The position numbers and the translations under genes are program-made. Below, piece by piece: positions 5,484-13,941 of a DNA stretch of 25,323 bases. Origin of the DNA: JAJFTV01 sp964426355 (GTDB taxonomy: Bacteria > Chloroflexota > Anaerolineae > Anaerolineales > Anaerolineaceae); contig CAYRRA010000039.1 of assembly GCA_964426355.1 (NCBI GenBank), forward strand, positions 1-25,323, read 5' to 3'. The notes beneath the pieces were generated by a model, which was not told the DNA's origin, made no database searches, and was given only the letters and a program-made list of their open reading frames with translations. Numbering within the stretch: position 1 is the first letter of the stretch; each line of letters opens with the position of its first letter.

Positions 5484-8429
5484 ATGCAAAATGAGCCGCC
5501 ATTTTCCCTGGAGGAAGCCTTTAGCAAACCGCCTGTATGGGCTTACCCGGCAGTTTACTGGTTCTGGCATCACATCCCCGACCCACGCCAGATCGTACAG
5601 CAGCTTGAGGAAATTCACCACGCCGGTTACCGCACCTTTCTCATTCAGCCGCGCCTGGCGTTTCCGCTGGAAGAATACCTCAACCTGGAATACCTGGAAG
5701 CGTACCGCTATGCGATGCGCGTGGCAAAAGAATTCGGTCTGACAGCCGGTATTTATGACGATTACAACTGGATCAGCGGGCACGCCGGTGGTCAGACGGT
5801 GGCTGACCGCGAGCACCTGCGCGAGCGTCACCTCTTCTGGAGCCGCGCTATCCTGAGGTCCGGCAAGGCAGTCTGTACGATCAGCGGTATCCACAACAAC
5901 CTGGGGGATGGGCTGGGGGAAGCATTCAATGATTGGGTTTACCAGGGTGGACAGCCGCGCTGGGGTGACTGGCAGGTCTACCGGGTGTATGCACTCACCC
6001 CGGGCGTGGCGCCGCTGGATGTCAGTGCACGCAGCCGTGTGCTGCAACCAGAGGAAAATGGCTGCCAGGTTGAAGTTCACCTTAACACAGACCTTCCACC
6101 TGAGACTGAGGTCATTGCTTTCATCAATGCGCGCTGCCTCACCTCGCGGCTGGTGAATTACCTGCACCCCGAAACCGCAGAAAGATTCATCCAGGTGGGG
6201 TACGAGCCGTACCGCCAGGCGGTCGGCGATTATTTTGGCGATCCGCTCTCTTTTCTTTTTATCGACCAGCCCTACGCAGGTTTCTACACCTGGAACGAGC
6301 ATTTCGGCAATCCACTCAACAGCTTGATGTTCGATGAAAGCCTGGAACAGGCATACCAGCAGACCCACGGTGAAGAACTGGGGTTTGCGCTGCTCAGCCT
6401 GCTGCTGCCCGGCAACGATGAAAACGCTCGTTCGCGCTGCAATTTTTATGAGATGTACGGTGAACTGGCGAGACGCCGCTTTCTGAAACCCATTTCAGAT
6501 TGGGCAAGACAAAACGGGCTGCTCTTCACCGGGCACGAACTGCTTGGCTTCGTGGGCGAGTGGGGGTTCGCTGACGGTCTGCCTGCATTAGACAGCCGAG
6601 TCAATTTTGGCGCTGATTATTTCGCGGTGGATGCCTATAAAGACATCTCAGCCGTAGACGCCTGCAATTATCATCCTCAAGTCAGCGCGCGCTTCGGCGC
6701 TTCGCTCAGCCAGGTTCAAAGCCGCCGCGGATGCATCATCGAGCAGTACAGCGTCCCGGTTGGGCGCACGCTGCCTGCCCCCGCCGGGCAGTGGGATCTC
6801 ACCCTGGGCTGCCTGCGTAGCCAGGCGATCCGCCACCTCTTGTTTGGCGCAAACCAATTCCTCTTTCACGCATATTACCAGGCTAACGAGAGCGATGCGG
6901 CTGCCACGCCGCTGCGCAGTCCGCGTTTCGACTTTCCCCCCGGTATCAATTATGAACCCTGGTTCAGGTTCCACCCCGCCTTTGCAGAAGAACTGGCGAG
7001 GCTGAACGTTTTCCTCAGTTCTGGGCAGCCACAAGCGCAAACCGCCCTGCTCTACCCCCTGCGTACCTGCTGGCACGGCGGTCCGGAGCATCCCTTTAAC
7101 GCCGAAAGCCGCTTCTGGAACCGCTGGCTGAGCGAGCGCGGCATTCAATACGACATCATCGGCGAAGAACAGGTGAGCGGGTCGGCTTTGTATGCGCTGG
7201 GTTACCGTCTGCTGATTCTGCCCGGAGCAGAAGTTGTGCCGGGTGCGCAGTTTGCCACTGAATTAGCTGCCTTTGCCGATGCTGGCGGGCAAATCATTGC
7301 CAGCGGACCTCTGCCATCTATTACCCAGGCAGATGGGCAGAATGCTGCGCTGCGAGAGCAAATCCAGGCGCTCCTTCACCATCCGGGGGTTGTTCACTAC
7401 GCCATCGGAGATGAAGCCGGACGGGGTGAAGCCCTGCGCAACATGAACACTGCTATTCCTGCTTTGTTCGATGTGGAATGGGAAGAGGACGAAAACACGC
7501 CTTGTTGGATGTGGCAAGGCGCACAGCCAGGAGAACGCCTGCTGGCACTGTTCAACGATTCACATCAGGAACGCCTGGCGAACATCAGGACAGATAATGA
7601 CTGGCTGCCATACCTGTATGACCCCGCTGGTGGCGACTCGTCTTGCTGGAACTGGTACACACACACCGGTACAACCGCCGGTACACACACCCAGATCACA
7701 CTGCCAATGCAGCCGCACTCAATGGTTTGTTTGCGGTTGACAGCGCGCAAAACAGACCCGGATGAAGCCCACATCCTTCGCATAGAGGGAAATGTGCGTC
7801 TGCATTCTGCCCGGCATGAACCAGAAGGTAGCCTCACGGTTGAACTGGATGCACACGCTGCTGGTCTGGCTGACCTGCTCTTGTATTGCGGACAAGAACC
7901 GCAAGTGGAAGCAGGGCAATGCACTCAACGGGTCTCGCCGGCGGGTGAGAACCTCTGGCAAATCCACCTGAACATCCCTTCGATTCCTCAACCGCGCCCG
8001 CTTGATAAGGAATGGACACTGCAGATACCGGGTGAATTTCGCCCGCGCTCAATCAACCCAAAACAGGGGTGGGAATATCTCCACCCGCATTACGCCGGTG
8101 TGGGTTACTACCGCTGCCGCTTCCCGATGCAAGCCGATGATCTGGATTATGTTTGGGCGTTGCGGTTTCCGGCGGTGCACACTGCACTTTCCGCCTATCT
8201 CAACCAGAACTGGCTCGGGGCGCGCGGCTGGCAGCCGTATACCTTTGCGCTGCCCGGTGGCGCACTTAAAGTGGCTTATAATTTGCTGGAGACAGCCGTT
8301 TGGAACACCGCCGGAAATGCCTGTTATCACAAAACGCCTTATGAATGCAGGCAGCCACATCCGGCAGGGCTGTTGGATATACCATATCTAACCCCGTTTA
8401 TTCGGGTTAAGATACTTGTTGCTCGTTAA
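5484..8429 (+). CDS. GH106-like glycoside hydrolase (alpha-L-rhamnosidase-related)
   Basis: A 981-residue protein of the large glycosidase group around family GH106. The N-terminus has the characteristic order: a Pro/aromatic opening (YPAVYWFWHH at 21-30), QLEEIHHAGYR (40-50) with the first strand of a TIM barrel, and YDDYNWISGHAGG (91-103), equivalent to the YDEDRWPSGFAGG element of relatives. The central region contains barrel and Rossmann-like accessory parts, and the C-terminal part near 855-960 looks like a galactose-binding-like beta-sandwich. There is no signal peptide, so it likely acts on an imported or intracellular substrate. The ribosome site is weak (AGAGAA), the start is set by the family N-terminus and the nearby -10. 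It ends 26 bases before the transporter genes. GH106 enzymes remove L-rhamnose; specificity here is unproven, and catalytic residues were not identified by eye. Confidence 0.7.
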   Translation: MQNEPPFSLEEAFSKPPVWAYPAVYWFWHHIPDPRQIVQQLEEIHHAGYRTFLIQPRLAFPLEEYLNLEYLEAYRYAMRVAKEFGLTAGIYDDYNWISGHAGGQTVADREHLRERHLFWSRAILRSGKAVCTISGIHNNLGDGLGEAFNDWVYQGGQPRWGDWQVYRVYALTPGVAPLDVSARSRVLQPEENGCQVEVHLNTDLPPETEVIAFINARCLTSRLVNYLHPETAERFIQVGYEPYRQAVGDYFGDPLSFLFIDQPYAGFYTWNEHFGNPLNSLMFDESLEQAYQQTHGEELGFALLSLLLPGNDENARSRCNFYEMYGELARRRFLKPISDWARQNGLLFTGHELLGFVGEWGFADGLPALDSRVNFGADYFAVDAYKDISAVDACNYHPQVSARFGASLSQVQSRRGCIIEQYSVPVGRTLPAPAGQWDLTLGCLRSQAIRHLLFGANQFLFHAYYQANESDAAATPLRSPRFDFPPGINYEPWFRFHPAFAEELARLNVFLSSGQPQAQTALLYPLRTCWHGGPEHPFNAESRFWNRWLSERGIQYDIIGEEQVSGSALYALGYRLLILPGAEVVPGAQFATELAAFADAGGQIIASGPLPSITQADGQNAALREQIQALLHHPGVVHYAIGDEAGRGEALRNMNTAIPALFDVEWEEDENTPCWMWQGAQPGERLLALFNDSHQERLANIRTDNDWLPYLYDPAGGDSSCWNWYTHTGTTAGTHTQITLPMQPHSMVCLRLTARKTDPDEAHILRIEGNVRLHSARHEPEGSLTVELDAHAAGLADLLLYCGQEPQVEAGQCTQRVSPAGENLWQIHLNIPSIPQPRPLDKEWTLQIPGEFRPRSINPKQGWEYLHPHYAGVGYYRCRFPMQADDLDYVWALRFPAVHTALSAYLNQNWLGARGWQPYTFALPGGALKVAYNLLETAVWNTAGNACYHKTPYECRQPHPAGLLDIPYLTPFIRVKILVAR

Positions 8430-8455
8430 CCAATTCTTTTTAGGAGAATGATCGA

Positions 8456-9547
8456 ATGAAAAAACCTGTCATTTTCGTATTGACAATTCTGTCCCTGGCG
8501 GCACTGCTGCTTGCCGGATGCAAACCCCAAGGGGCAGAGCAAGCGGAACAAACTGAAATGGGTAATGTGCTGCGCGTGCTCAACTGGCAGGGCTACGGCT
8601 CTGATGAAGTTTGGGCGATGGAAAAGTTTGAAGAGATGTACGGCGTTAAGATTGAACACGACTACATCACATCGGAGGAAGAACTGCTCACCAAGCTGCG
8701 CACCTCACCGGGCGTCTATGATGTGCTCCTGCCCAACATCGCCTATCTCCAGATTGCTATGGAAGAAGACCTGTTGGAGCCAGTGGATACCTCCAAACTG
8801 GAGAACTGGGACAACCTGATCGACCGGTTCAAAAACCTGGAAACCATTCGTAAGGAAGGGCAGGTGTACGGCGTGGCGTGGACATGGGGCGCTACTGCGA
8901 TGGTTTACAACTCCGAGGTCTTTCCGGATGGATTGGACACGATGGATGTCTTTTGGGATCCCCAATATGCAGGGCAGATTGGTTGGTGGGATTCTTACGA
9001 AGATTCTGTCGCACTGGTCGGCATTGCGATGGGTGATAGCAACCCGTATCACCCGCAGGATTTAGACGCAGTCAAAACCAAAATGATGGAACTGATGCCC
9101 AACGTGCGCACATTGTGGACGTCCGAAGATGAATTCGACAAGCTCTTTGCCAATGGAGATATTTCTCTGGGCATCTTCTGGAGCGGCTCTGCTTCGCGCG
9201 CCAAAAACGCCATGGGGCTGCCGATGGAATTTGTGATCCCTCAAGAGGGCGCCATCGGCTGGATTGATACCTGGGCAATCGCAAAAGACGCGCCCAACCG
9301 CGAGGCAGCATACAAGTTCATCGACTACATGATCGGCGCCGATTTCTACGTGAAATGGGATACGGAAGTTGGTGCGCCCACACCCACTAACCAGGATACG
9401 CTCGACCAACTGCCCGAAGGTGCATTCAACCGCGTGGTAATGGGCGACCCCGAAGTCGTTGAGCGCTTGTTCTGGATGGAAACCGTCTCCAAAGCTGACC
9501 GCCAGGAATGGAACCAGGTCTGGGAAGAAGTCAAAGCCGCCCAATAG
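8456..9547 (+). CDS. PotD-like substrate-binding lipoprotein of polyamine-type ABC importer
   Basis: Extracytoplasmic binding protein of the spermidine/putrescine class. A lipoprotein signal peptide ends in LLAGC with Cys22 as the lipidation site. The mature protein begins its fold with LRVLNWQGY (39-47) and retains counterparts of several residues that contact polyamine in E. coli PotD: W44 and Y47 (PotD W34, Y37), W242 in FWSGS (W229), W269 and D271 in GWIDTW (W255, D257). By hand alignment PotD D168 becomes Ser and E171 becomes Asp in the WWDSYEDS segment. This points to a cationic or amine-bearing ligand, possibly not spermidine itself. AGGAG 8 bases before the ATG supports the start. First of four contiguous transporter genes. 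Confidence 0.88.
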   Translation: MKKPVIFVLTILSLAALLLAGCKPQGAEQAEQTEMGNVLRVLNWQGYGSDEVWAMEKFEEMYGVKIEHDYITSEEELLTKLRTSPGVYDVLLPNIAYLQIAMEEDLLEPVDTSKLENWDNLIDRFKNLETIRKEGQVYGVAWTWGATAMVYNSEVFPDGLDTMDVFWDPQYAGQIGWWDSYEDSVALVGIAMGDSNPYHPQDLDAVKTKMMELMPNVRTLWTSEDEFDKLFANGDISLGIFWSGSASRAKNAMGLPMEFVIPQEGAIGWIDTWAIAKDAPNREAAYKFIDYMIGADFYVKWDTEVGAPTPTNQDTLDQLPEGAFNRVVMGDPEVVERLFWMETVSKADRQEWNQVWEEVKAAQ

Positions 9548-9561
9548 CGGCAGGCATATCG

Positions 9562-10437
9562 ATGAATGGAATAAAACGGAACCTAGCGCGCGCGCTGCTC
9601 CTGCTGCCTTCTTATGGGTGGTTGCTTTTTGCAGTCTTCATCCCGTTGCTCATCATGCTGGTTTTCAGCTTTTTGAGCGATGTGCCGCTCGGCAGCCGCG
9701 CCAGCCAGGTTTACCTGACATTCGAGAACTACCAAACCTATTTTTCCAAAAGTTTTTACTGGGCGCTCACGCGCAAATCGCTGCTGACGGCACTCTACAC
9801 CACTGCCCTCTGCCTGCTGATTGCTTACCCGATGGCATATTGCATCGCCAAAGTGCTCCCAGGTAAATGGAAAGCCGCCCTGTTCATGCTGGTAATCGTC
9901 CCGCTGTGGAGCAATACCCTGGTGCGAATTTATTCCTGGGCGATCGTGCTGCGCGATTCTGGCGTGCTGGACAATTTTCTGCAATCACTGGGGCTGCTGC
10001 CGGGCAGTCTTTCCATCCTGTACAGCTACCCGGCAGTCATCATCGGGCTCGTGCACGGCTACCTGCCGTACATGGCGCTCACCATCTACGTCGCCCTCGA
10101 CCGTCTGGACGACAGCCTGCTGGAAGCTGCTGCCAGCCTGGGCGCGCGCCGCTGGCAGACTTTTCTACGCGTCACCCTGCCGCTCAGTCTGCCCGGTGTC
10201 GTCGCTGGCGTTATCATGACCTTCATCCCGGTCATGGGGTCTTTCGTTGAGCCGCGCATATTGGGCGGCAAAGAGGGCACCATGATCGGCACGATCATCG
10301 AAGACCAATTCGTGCAGCTCTTCAACTGGCCCCTGGGTGCCGCGATTGCTTTCATCTTGCTGCTGATGGTGCTGCTCCTGATGGGACTGGCAGGCTGGGC
10401 TGCCCGGCGCGGACGACTGGTGGGAGGTGAGGGATGA
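9562..10437 (+). CDS. PotB-like ABC permease
   Basis: Inner-membrane permease subunit, about 291 residues, six predicted segments. It begins with MNGIKRNLARALLLLPSYGW, a typical short cytoplasmic N-terminus before the first membrane helix. The cytoplasmic EAA loop that docks onto the ATPase is visible as EAAASLGARRWQTF followed by RVTLPLSLPGV. The reading frame is open upstream to an ATG at 9508 inside the binding-protein gene, but that extension is not family-like, so the ATG at 9562 is chosen despite a weak ribosome site. It starts 14 bases after the binding-protein stop and ends in an ATGA overlap with the next permease, implying coupled translation and stoichiometric assembly. Confidence 0.9.
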   Translation: MNGIKRNLARALLLLPSYGWLLFAVFIPLLIMLVFSFLSDVPLGSRASQVYLTFENYQTYFSKSFYWALTRKSLLTALYTTALCLLIAYPMAYCIAKVLPGKWKAALFMLVIVPLWSNTLVRIYSWAIVLRDSGVLDNFLQSLGLLPGSLSILYSYPAVIIGLVHGYLPYMALTIYVALDRLDDSLLEAAASLGARRWQTFLRVTLPLSLPGVVAGVIMTFIPVMGSFVEPRILGGKEGTMIGTIIEDQFVQLFNWPLGAAIAFILLLMVLLLMGLAGWAARRGRLVGGEG

Positions 10438-11204
10438 GCCGCAGCCGCGTTCCAGCCTATTTATACGTATTCCTGGTCTTCTTCTTCCTATACGCACCGC
10501 TGCTGGTAATGATTTTGATGGGGCTCAACCGCTCACCGCTGTACACACTTCCCATCCAGTTCGACCTGGTCTGGTACGGAAAATTACTGCAAAACCAGCG
10601 TCTGCTGCAAGCCGGTTTGAACAGCATCCTGCTCGGCTTGGCTGTATCGCTCACCGCAACGATATTGGGAACGCTGGCAGCCTGGGCTTTGGCGCGCTAC
10701 TCGTTCCGCGGTAAACCGCTGTTGCAGGTACTGCTCGTGCCGCCAATCACCATTCCCTGGCTGATTGTCGCCATCGCCCTGCTCCTTATGTTTTTCTGGA
10801 TCGGCATACCGCGCGGTCTCTTTGCCATGTACCTGGGGCACGTTGGGGTATCGCTTCCGTATGTGATCCTGATGATGAGCGCGCGCCTGCAAAGCAGCGA
10901 CCCCGACATGGAGGATGCTGCGCGCAGCCTGGGCGCCAGCCCGGTGACCGCTTTCCTGCGCGTCACCCTGCCGCTCATCCTGCCGGGCGTCATCGGCGCG
11001 CTGCTGTTCACGTTTACCATCTCCTTTGACAACTTCATCGTCTCGCATTTCCTGGCTCCGCCGGGGGTCTCCACCCTGCCGGTGGAAATCTATTCCGCCA
11101 TCCGCAAAGGCTTCACGCCTGAAATCAACGCAATCTCAAGCATCATCTTTGCCTTCTCGGCGCTGTTGATCTTGCTCGCAGGGCGGCGGGTAAAATTCTT
11201 TTAA
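10434..11204 (+). CDS. PotC-like ABC permease
   Basis: Second permease subunit, 256 residues, with six predicted membrane segments and the EAA loop EDAARSLGASPVTAF plus RVTLPLILPGV. The ATG overlaps the previous stop by four bases (ATGA), and GGAGG lies just upstream, inside the end of the preceding gene. Together with the PotB-like protein it forms the heterodimeric channel of a type I importer. The C-terminal ALLILLAGRRVKFF is short, as in PotC. Substrate specificity is set mainly by the binding protein. Confidence 0.9.
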   Translation: MSRSRVPAYLYVFLVFFFLYAPLLVMILMGLNRSPLYTLPIQFDLVWYGKLLQNQRLLQAGLNSILLGLAVSLTATILGTLAAWALARYSFRGKPLLQVLLVPPITIPWLIVAIALLLMFFWIGIPRGLFAMYLGHVGVSLPYVILMMSARLQSSDPDMEDAARSLGASPVTAFLRVTLPLILPGVIGALLFTFTISFDNFIVSHFLAPPGVSTLPVEIYSAIRKGFTPEINAISSIIFAFSALLILLAGRRVKFF

Positions 11205-11227
11205 CGCAATCTGAGGCTGCTGCTTTT

Positions 11228-12301
11228 ATGGCTTTTATTGGATTTCAACAAGTGACCAAACGCTACGGCAGCGTAACCGCTGCAGAAAGTATCAATCTCT
11301 CCATCGAGGAGGGTGAATTCTTCTCGCTGCTCGGTCCCAGCGGCTGCGGAAAAACGACCATACTACGCCTGATCGCCGGTTTTATCCGACCCGACAGCGG
11401 CGGGATCCTGGTGGGCGGACACCAGATCGAGAGCATACCGCCCGAAAAGCGCAATGTGGGCATGGTCTTTCAGAATTATGCCCTCTTTCCGCATTTGAGC
11501 GTCGCCGGAAATGTGGCTTTTGGCTTGAGCGTCAAGCACGTTGAAAAAACAGAAATCCAGGAACGCGTCCAGGAAGCCCTTTCACTGGTGCAGTTGACCG
11601 GTCTGGAGGACCGCTTCCCGCGCCAGCTTTCCGGCGGGCAGCAGCAGCGGGTTGCATTGGCGCGCGCCCTGGTGACGCGCCCCAGCGTGCTTTTGCTAGA
11701 TGAACCGCTGGCTGCGCTGGACAAACAGCTCCGCTCGGAAATGCAGGTGGAACTGCGTCAGTTGCAGCGCCGCCTGGGGATTACAGCCTTCTTCGTCACC
11801 CACGACCAGGAAGAAGCCATGACCCTCTCTGACCGCATTGCGGTCATGAAAGCCGGCAAAATCATTCAGGTGGGCGCACCCAGCGAGGTTTACGAACGCC
11901 CGCTGACGCGCTTCATCTCCAATTTTTTGGGCAGCTCCAACTTCTTTGAAGGCACTGTGCTCGACTGTGGAGATGGACTGGCAAAACTGGAAGTGTCTCC
12001 TGATCTGACGCTGCAAGCTGCCTGCGAGAGATCGGCATCGCCCGGAACATATCTCACCCTGGCGGTGCGCCCGGAAAAGATCCGGTTGTTCACCAACCCG
12101 CCTGATCTTTCCAACTGCATCGCTGCCAGGGTGGTGCACCTGGTCTACATGGGCACCAGCACCACCTATCTGCTCCAACCTGAAGCCGGTGAACGCATTA
12201 CCGTCTTTGCCCAAAACGAAGGCAGCAAACCCGATTTTCAAATCGGGGCACAGGTGTATGCTGCATGGGACTCAGATTCCTGCTTTTTGCTGAAAGAATA
12301 A
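11228..12301 (+). CDS. PotA-like ABC transporter ATPase
   Basis: ATP-hydrolysing subunit of the importer, 357 residues. Walker A is GPSGCGKTT (36-44), the signature LSGGQQQR is at 134-141, Walker B with its catalytic Glu is LLLDEP (155-160), and the switch His is H192 in THDQEEA. The C-terminal ~120 residues are a TOBE/OB regulatory domain (LAVRPEKIRLF and following), usual for PotA and for the MalK-like group. The ATG follows the permease stop by 23 bases with a modest GAGG site. It completes a binding protein, two permease, one ATPase importer set. Confidence 0.92.
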   Translation: MAFIGFQQVTKRYGSVTAAESINLSIEEGEFFSLLGPSGCGKTTILRLIAGFIRPDSGGILVGGHQIESIPPEKRNVGMVFQNYALFPHLSVAGNVAFGLSVKHVEKTEIQERVQEALSLVQLTGLEDRFPRQLSGGQQQRVALARALVTRPSVLLLDEPLAALDKQLRSEMQVELRQLQRRLGITAFFVTHDQEEAMTLSDRIAVMKAGKIIQVGAPSEVYERPLTRFISNFLGSSNFFEGTVLDCGDGLAKLEVSPDLTLQAACERSASPGTYLTLAVRPEKIRLFTNPPDLSNCIAARVVHLVYMGTSTTYLLQPEAGERITVFAQNEGSKPDFQIGAQVYAAWDSDSCFLLKE

Positions 12302-12335
12302 CCACCTAATACCAGCATCACGTCCGCAAAAACCG

Positions 12336-12341
12336 TATAAT
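12336..12341 (+). promoter_or_regulatory. TATAAT -10-like box inside operon, before ARH-like gene
   Basis: A perfect TATAAT occurs in the 63-base gap after the ATPase gene, with transcription expected about 17 bases before the ATG and a CGGAGG ribosome site in between. No recognisable -35 is present 17 bases upstream, so a weak internal promoter is possible but unproven. Confidence 0.3.
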
Positions 12342-12364
12342 TAATCTATCCAAACGGAGGCAGT

Positions 12365-13339
12365 ATGAGCGATTTTTTACAAGACCTGGCTTCAGAATGT
12401 CCCTCAGAAACCCCCTTCCGCTTCTTGCGTTTCACCTGGTTCGGCGATTTTGCCTGTTCATCCGGTGAACATTACGTCCCCGGCAACCCATTGCCCTTTG
12501 AAGAAATCCTGCACCTGGTCAACAAAGAGCACAGCGACGACCTGGTGGAGAACCTGGCATGTTGGATTGTGCTGAAACAGGTACCTGCCACACCCTCCCT
12601 TTACGGTTGGAAAACACTCTGCTGGCAGTTCTACGAATACATCAAAGAAGATTACCTGCGCGACCCGGTACGCTACAGCCCGGATTATCCGCAATTGTTT
12701 GCCTGCGAAAGCGAGGGATGCTACCTTTCCACTATTGCCCGCCATACCAACTGCGGCGGAGCCATGCGGTCAGCCTCGCTGGCGTACGGCGGTGCAACCC
12801 CACAGGAACACCTTGCCCTGGTGGGCATGACACACCTTTACCCCGAATCGCTCGCCGGTGCGTATGCTCTGTATGAAGCTGTGCGTATACTTCGAAGCGG
12901 CGGCTCACTTAACGAGATGTGGGAAGCTTCGATGGAAGCTGCCTGGCTGGGCGAACAGCAGGCGATGGATTTGCTCAGGGAATGGAAAGCGCAGGACGCG
13001 GAACGCGGCAGCATGGTGCACTGGATGCACGATGTGTATAAACACCAGGATGCGCGTTGCAATATCTGCGACTGGTATGGAGAAGGAATCACTACGCGTT
13101 TTGTCGTCTCCGCAGCCATGCAGATTGCATCAGAAGCCATCCGGCGCGACCCGCGTGACGCGCTGCGCTACGTCGTCGAGCAAGGAATTGCCATCGGCGG
13201 TGACCCAGACACCCTGGGCTCGATGGGCATGGCATTGGCTGGCGCGCACTTCGGCGAAGCGCTGCACGATGAGATCGACCGGGTGCTGGAACGGCTCGTC
13301 CCGCCTGACAAGATCGAAATTCCTGTCTTTTTTGAATAA
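12365..13339 (+). CDS. ADP-ribosylglycohydrolase (ARH/DraG) superfamily hydrolase
   Basis: A 324-residue all-helical hydrolase of the DraG/ARH superfamily, which cleaves ADP-ribosyl and other N- or O-glycosidic bonds using two Mg ions. Hallmarks are NCGGAMRSASLAYG (family GxGAAMR element), THLYPESLAGA (family THPHPEAVAGA) and the C-terminal metal motif GGDPDT with D280, D282 and T283. The N-terminal TDDT metal motif appears as SDDL at 57-60, so the two Asp are kept and Thr is replaced by Ser. The C-terminal Thr to Pro change (GDTDT to GDPDT) is at a position not expected to bind metal. The N-terminus is more divergent than usual. CGGAGG precedes the ATG closely. Its place behind an importer suggests a catabolic small-molecule N-glycosidase rather than a protein de-ADP-ribosylase; that is inference. 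Confidence 0.8.
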   Translation: MSDFLQDLASECPSETPFRFLRFTWFGDFACSSGEHYVPGNPLPFEEILHLVNKEHSDDLVENLACWIVLKQVPATPSLYGWKTLCWQFYEYIKEDYLRDPVRYSPDYPQLFACESEGCYLSTIARHTNCGGAMRSASLAYGGATPQEHLALVGMTHLYPESLAGAYALYEAVRILRSGGSLNEMWEASMEAAWLGEQQAMDLLREWKAQDAERGSMVHWMHDVYKHQDARCNICDWYGEGITTRFVVSAAMQIASEAIRRDPRDALRYVVEQGIAIGGDPDTLGSMGMALAGAHFGEALHDEIDRVLERLVPPDKIEIPVFFE

Positions 13340-13366
13340 ACGCAATCATAGAGGAACGTAGACGAT

Positions 13367-13876
13367 ATGCCGGAATCTGTTCGTGTTTTCCCGCTAACCC
13401 TGGAACCAACAGCCTTTCAACCATACGGCGTGATCGCAGCGCCTTTGCACGGTCAGACTGCTGATACCTCTGGTGAGGGTTGGCAATGCTGGTATCCCCT
13501 GGGTGAATTGGATGAAAACCTGGCATGGCAGATCGGGCTGGTGCATTCAGAAGCGCGCGCCCGCATCATCACCAGCATGGAACGCCACCTTCAACGCCCC
13601 GAATGGGTCTTTGCACTCGAGCAACCACTCATCCAGGCTGTTGCGCTCTCACACCCAGCCAACCCCGCACAACCGGACGCAGCCAGTTTCAAAGCGTTTA
13701 TCCTTTATCCCGGTCAGGGCGTGCTCATCGAAAAAGGCATCTGGCATGCTGTTGGGCTCCCGGCAGGTGATACCGGCATCCAATACGGCTTTGTACTGGC
13801 AAAAGAAACGCCGGATACGCAAGAAAACAGCGGTTGGGTCCCATTTGCGGGCGGGCAGACGGTTTGGATTGAATAA
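13367..13876 (+). CDS. Ureidoglycolate lyase (AllA)-like cupin-fold protein
   Basis: A 169-residue protein resembling ureidoglycolate lyase, which splits ureidoglycolate into glyoxylate and urea in allantoin breakdown and is typically about 160 residues. Seen are PLTLEPTAFQPYG (10-22, family opening of the form LTxExFxPYG), MERHLQRPEWVF near 65-77, KAFILYPGQGVLIEKGIWHAVG (117-138 region, the family GQGVxxxxGxWH core) and a final FVLAKE strand. The ligand and catalytic residues cannot be verified by eye. Other allantoin genes are absent from the window, so the substrate may be a related ureide or alpha-hydroxy amide. GAGGAA lies about 11 bases upstream. Last gene of the operon, followed by GC-rich inverted repeats. 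Confidence 0.75.
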   Translation: MPESVRVFPLTLEPTAFQPYGVIAAPLHGQTADTSGEGWQCWYPLGELDENLAWQIGLVHSEARARIITSMERHLQRPEWVFALEQPLIQAVALSHPANPAQPDAASFKAFILYPGQGVLIEKGIWHAVGLPAGDTGIQYGFVLAKETPDTQENSGWVPFAGGQTVWIE

Positions 13877-13918
13877 CCCCCCCTCCATGAGCGCATGTCA
13901 TAAAGGGGGTAGGGGGTT
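13875..13918. repeat. C-run/G-run inverted repeat after operon end
   Basis: AACCCCC, beginning within the stop codon of the AllA-like gene, can pair with GGGGGTT at 13912-13918; an extra GGGGG at 13905-13909 offers an alternative partner. No T-tract follows, so it is at best an imperfect terminator for the plus-strand operon or for the convergent GH32 gene. Confidence 0.35.
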
Positions 13919-13941
13919 ACAACAGACGGGTTTCGGTCAAC

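Noticed and set aside
5463..6368. A 301-codon open frame on the minus strand opposite the GH106-like gene
   Set aside because: It lies wholly antisense to a well-supported gene, shows no recognisable domain, and is explained by codon bias of the plus-strand gene.
8480..8485. Perfect TTGACA hexamer at the start of the binding-protein gene
   Set aside because: It lies inside the signal-peptide coding sequence, has no good -10 at 16-18 bases, and would give a transcript missing the start codon.
9508..9561. Earlier ATG for the PotB-like permease, inside the binding-protein gene
   Set aside because: The 18 extra residues are polar and unlike permease N-termini; the ATG at 9562 leads straight into a typical first membrane segment.
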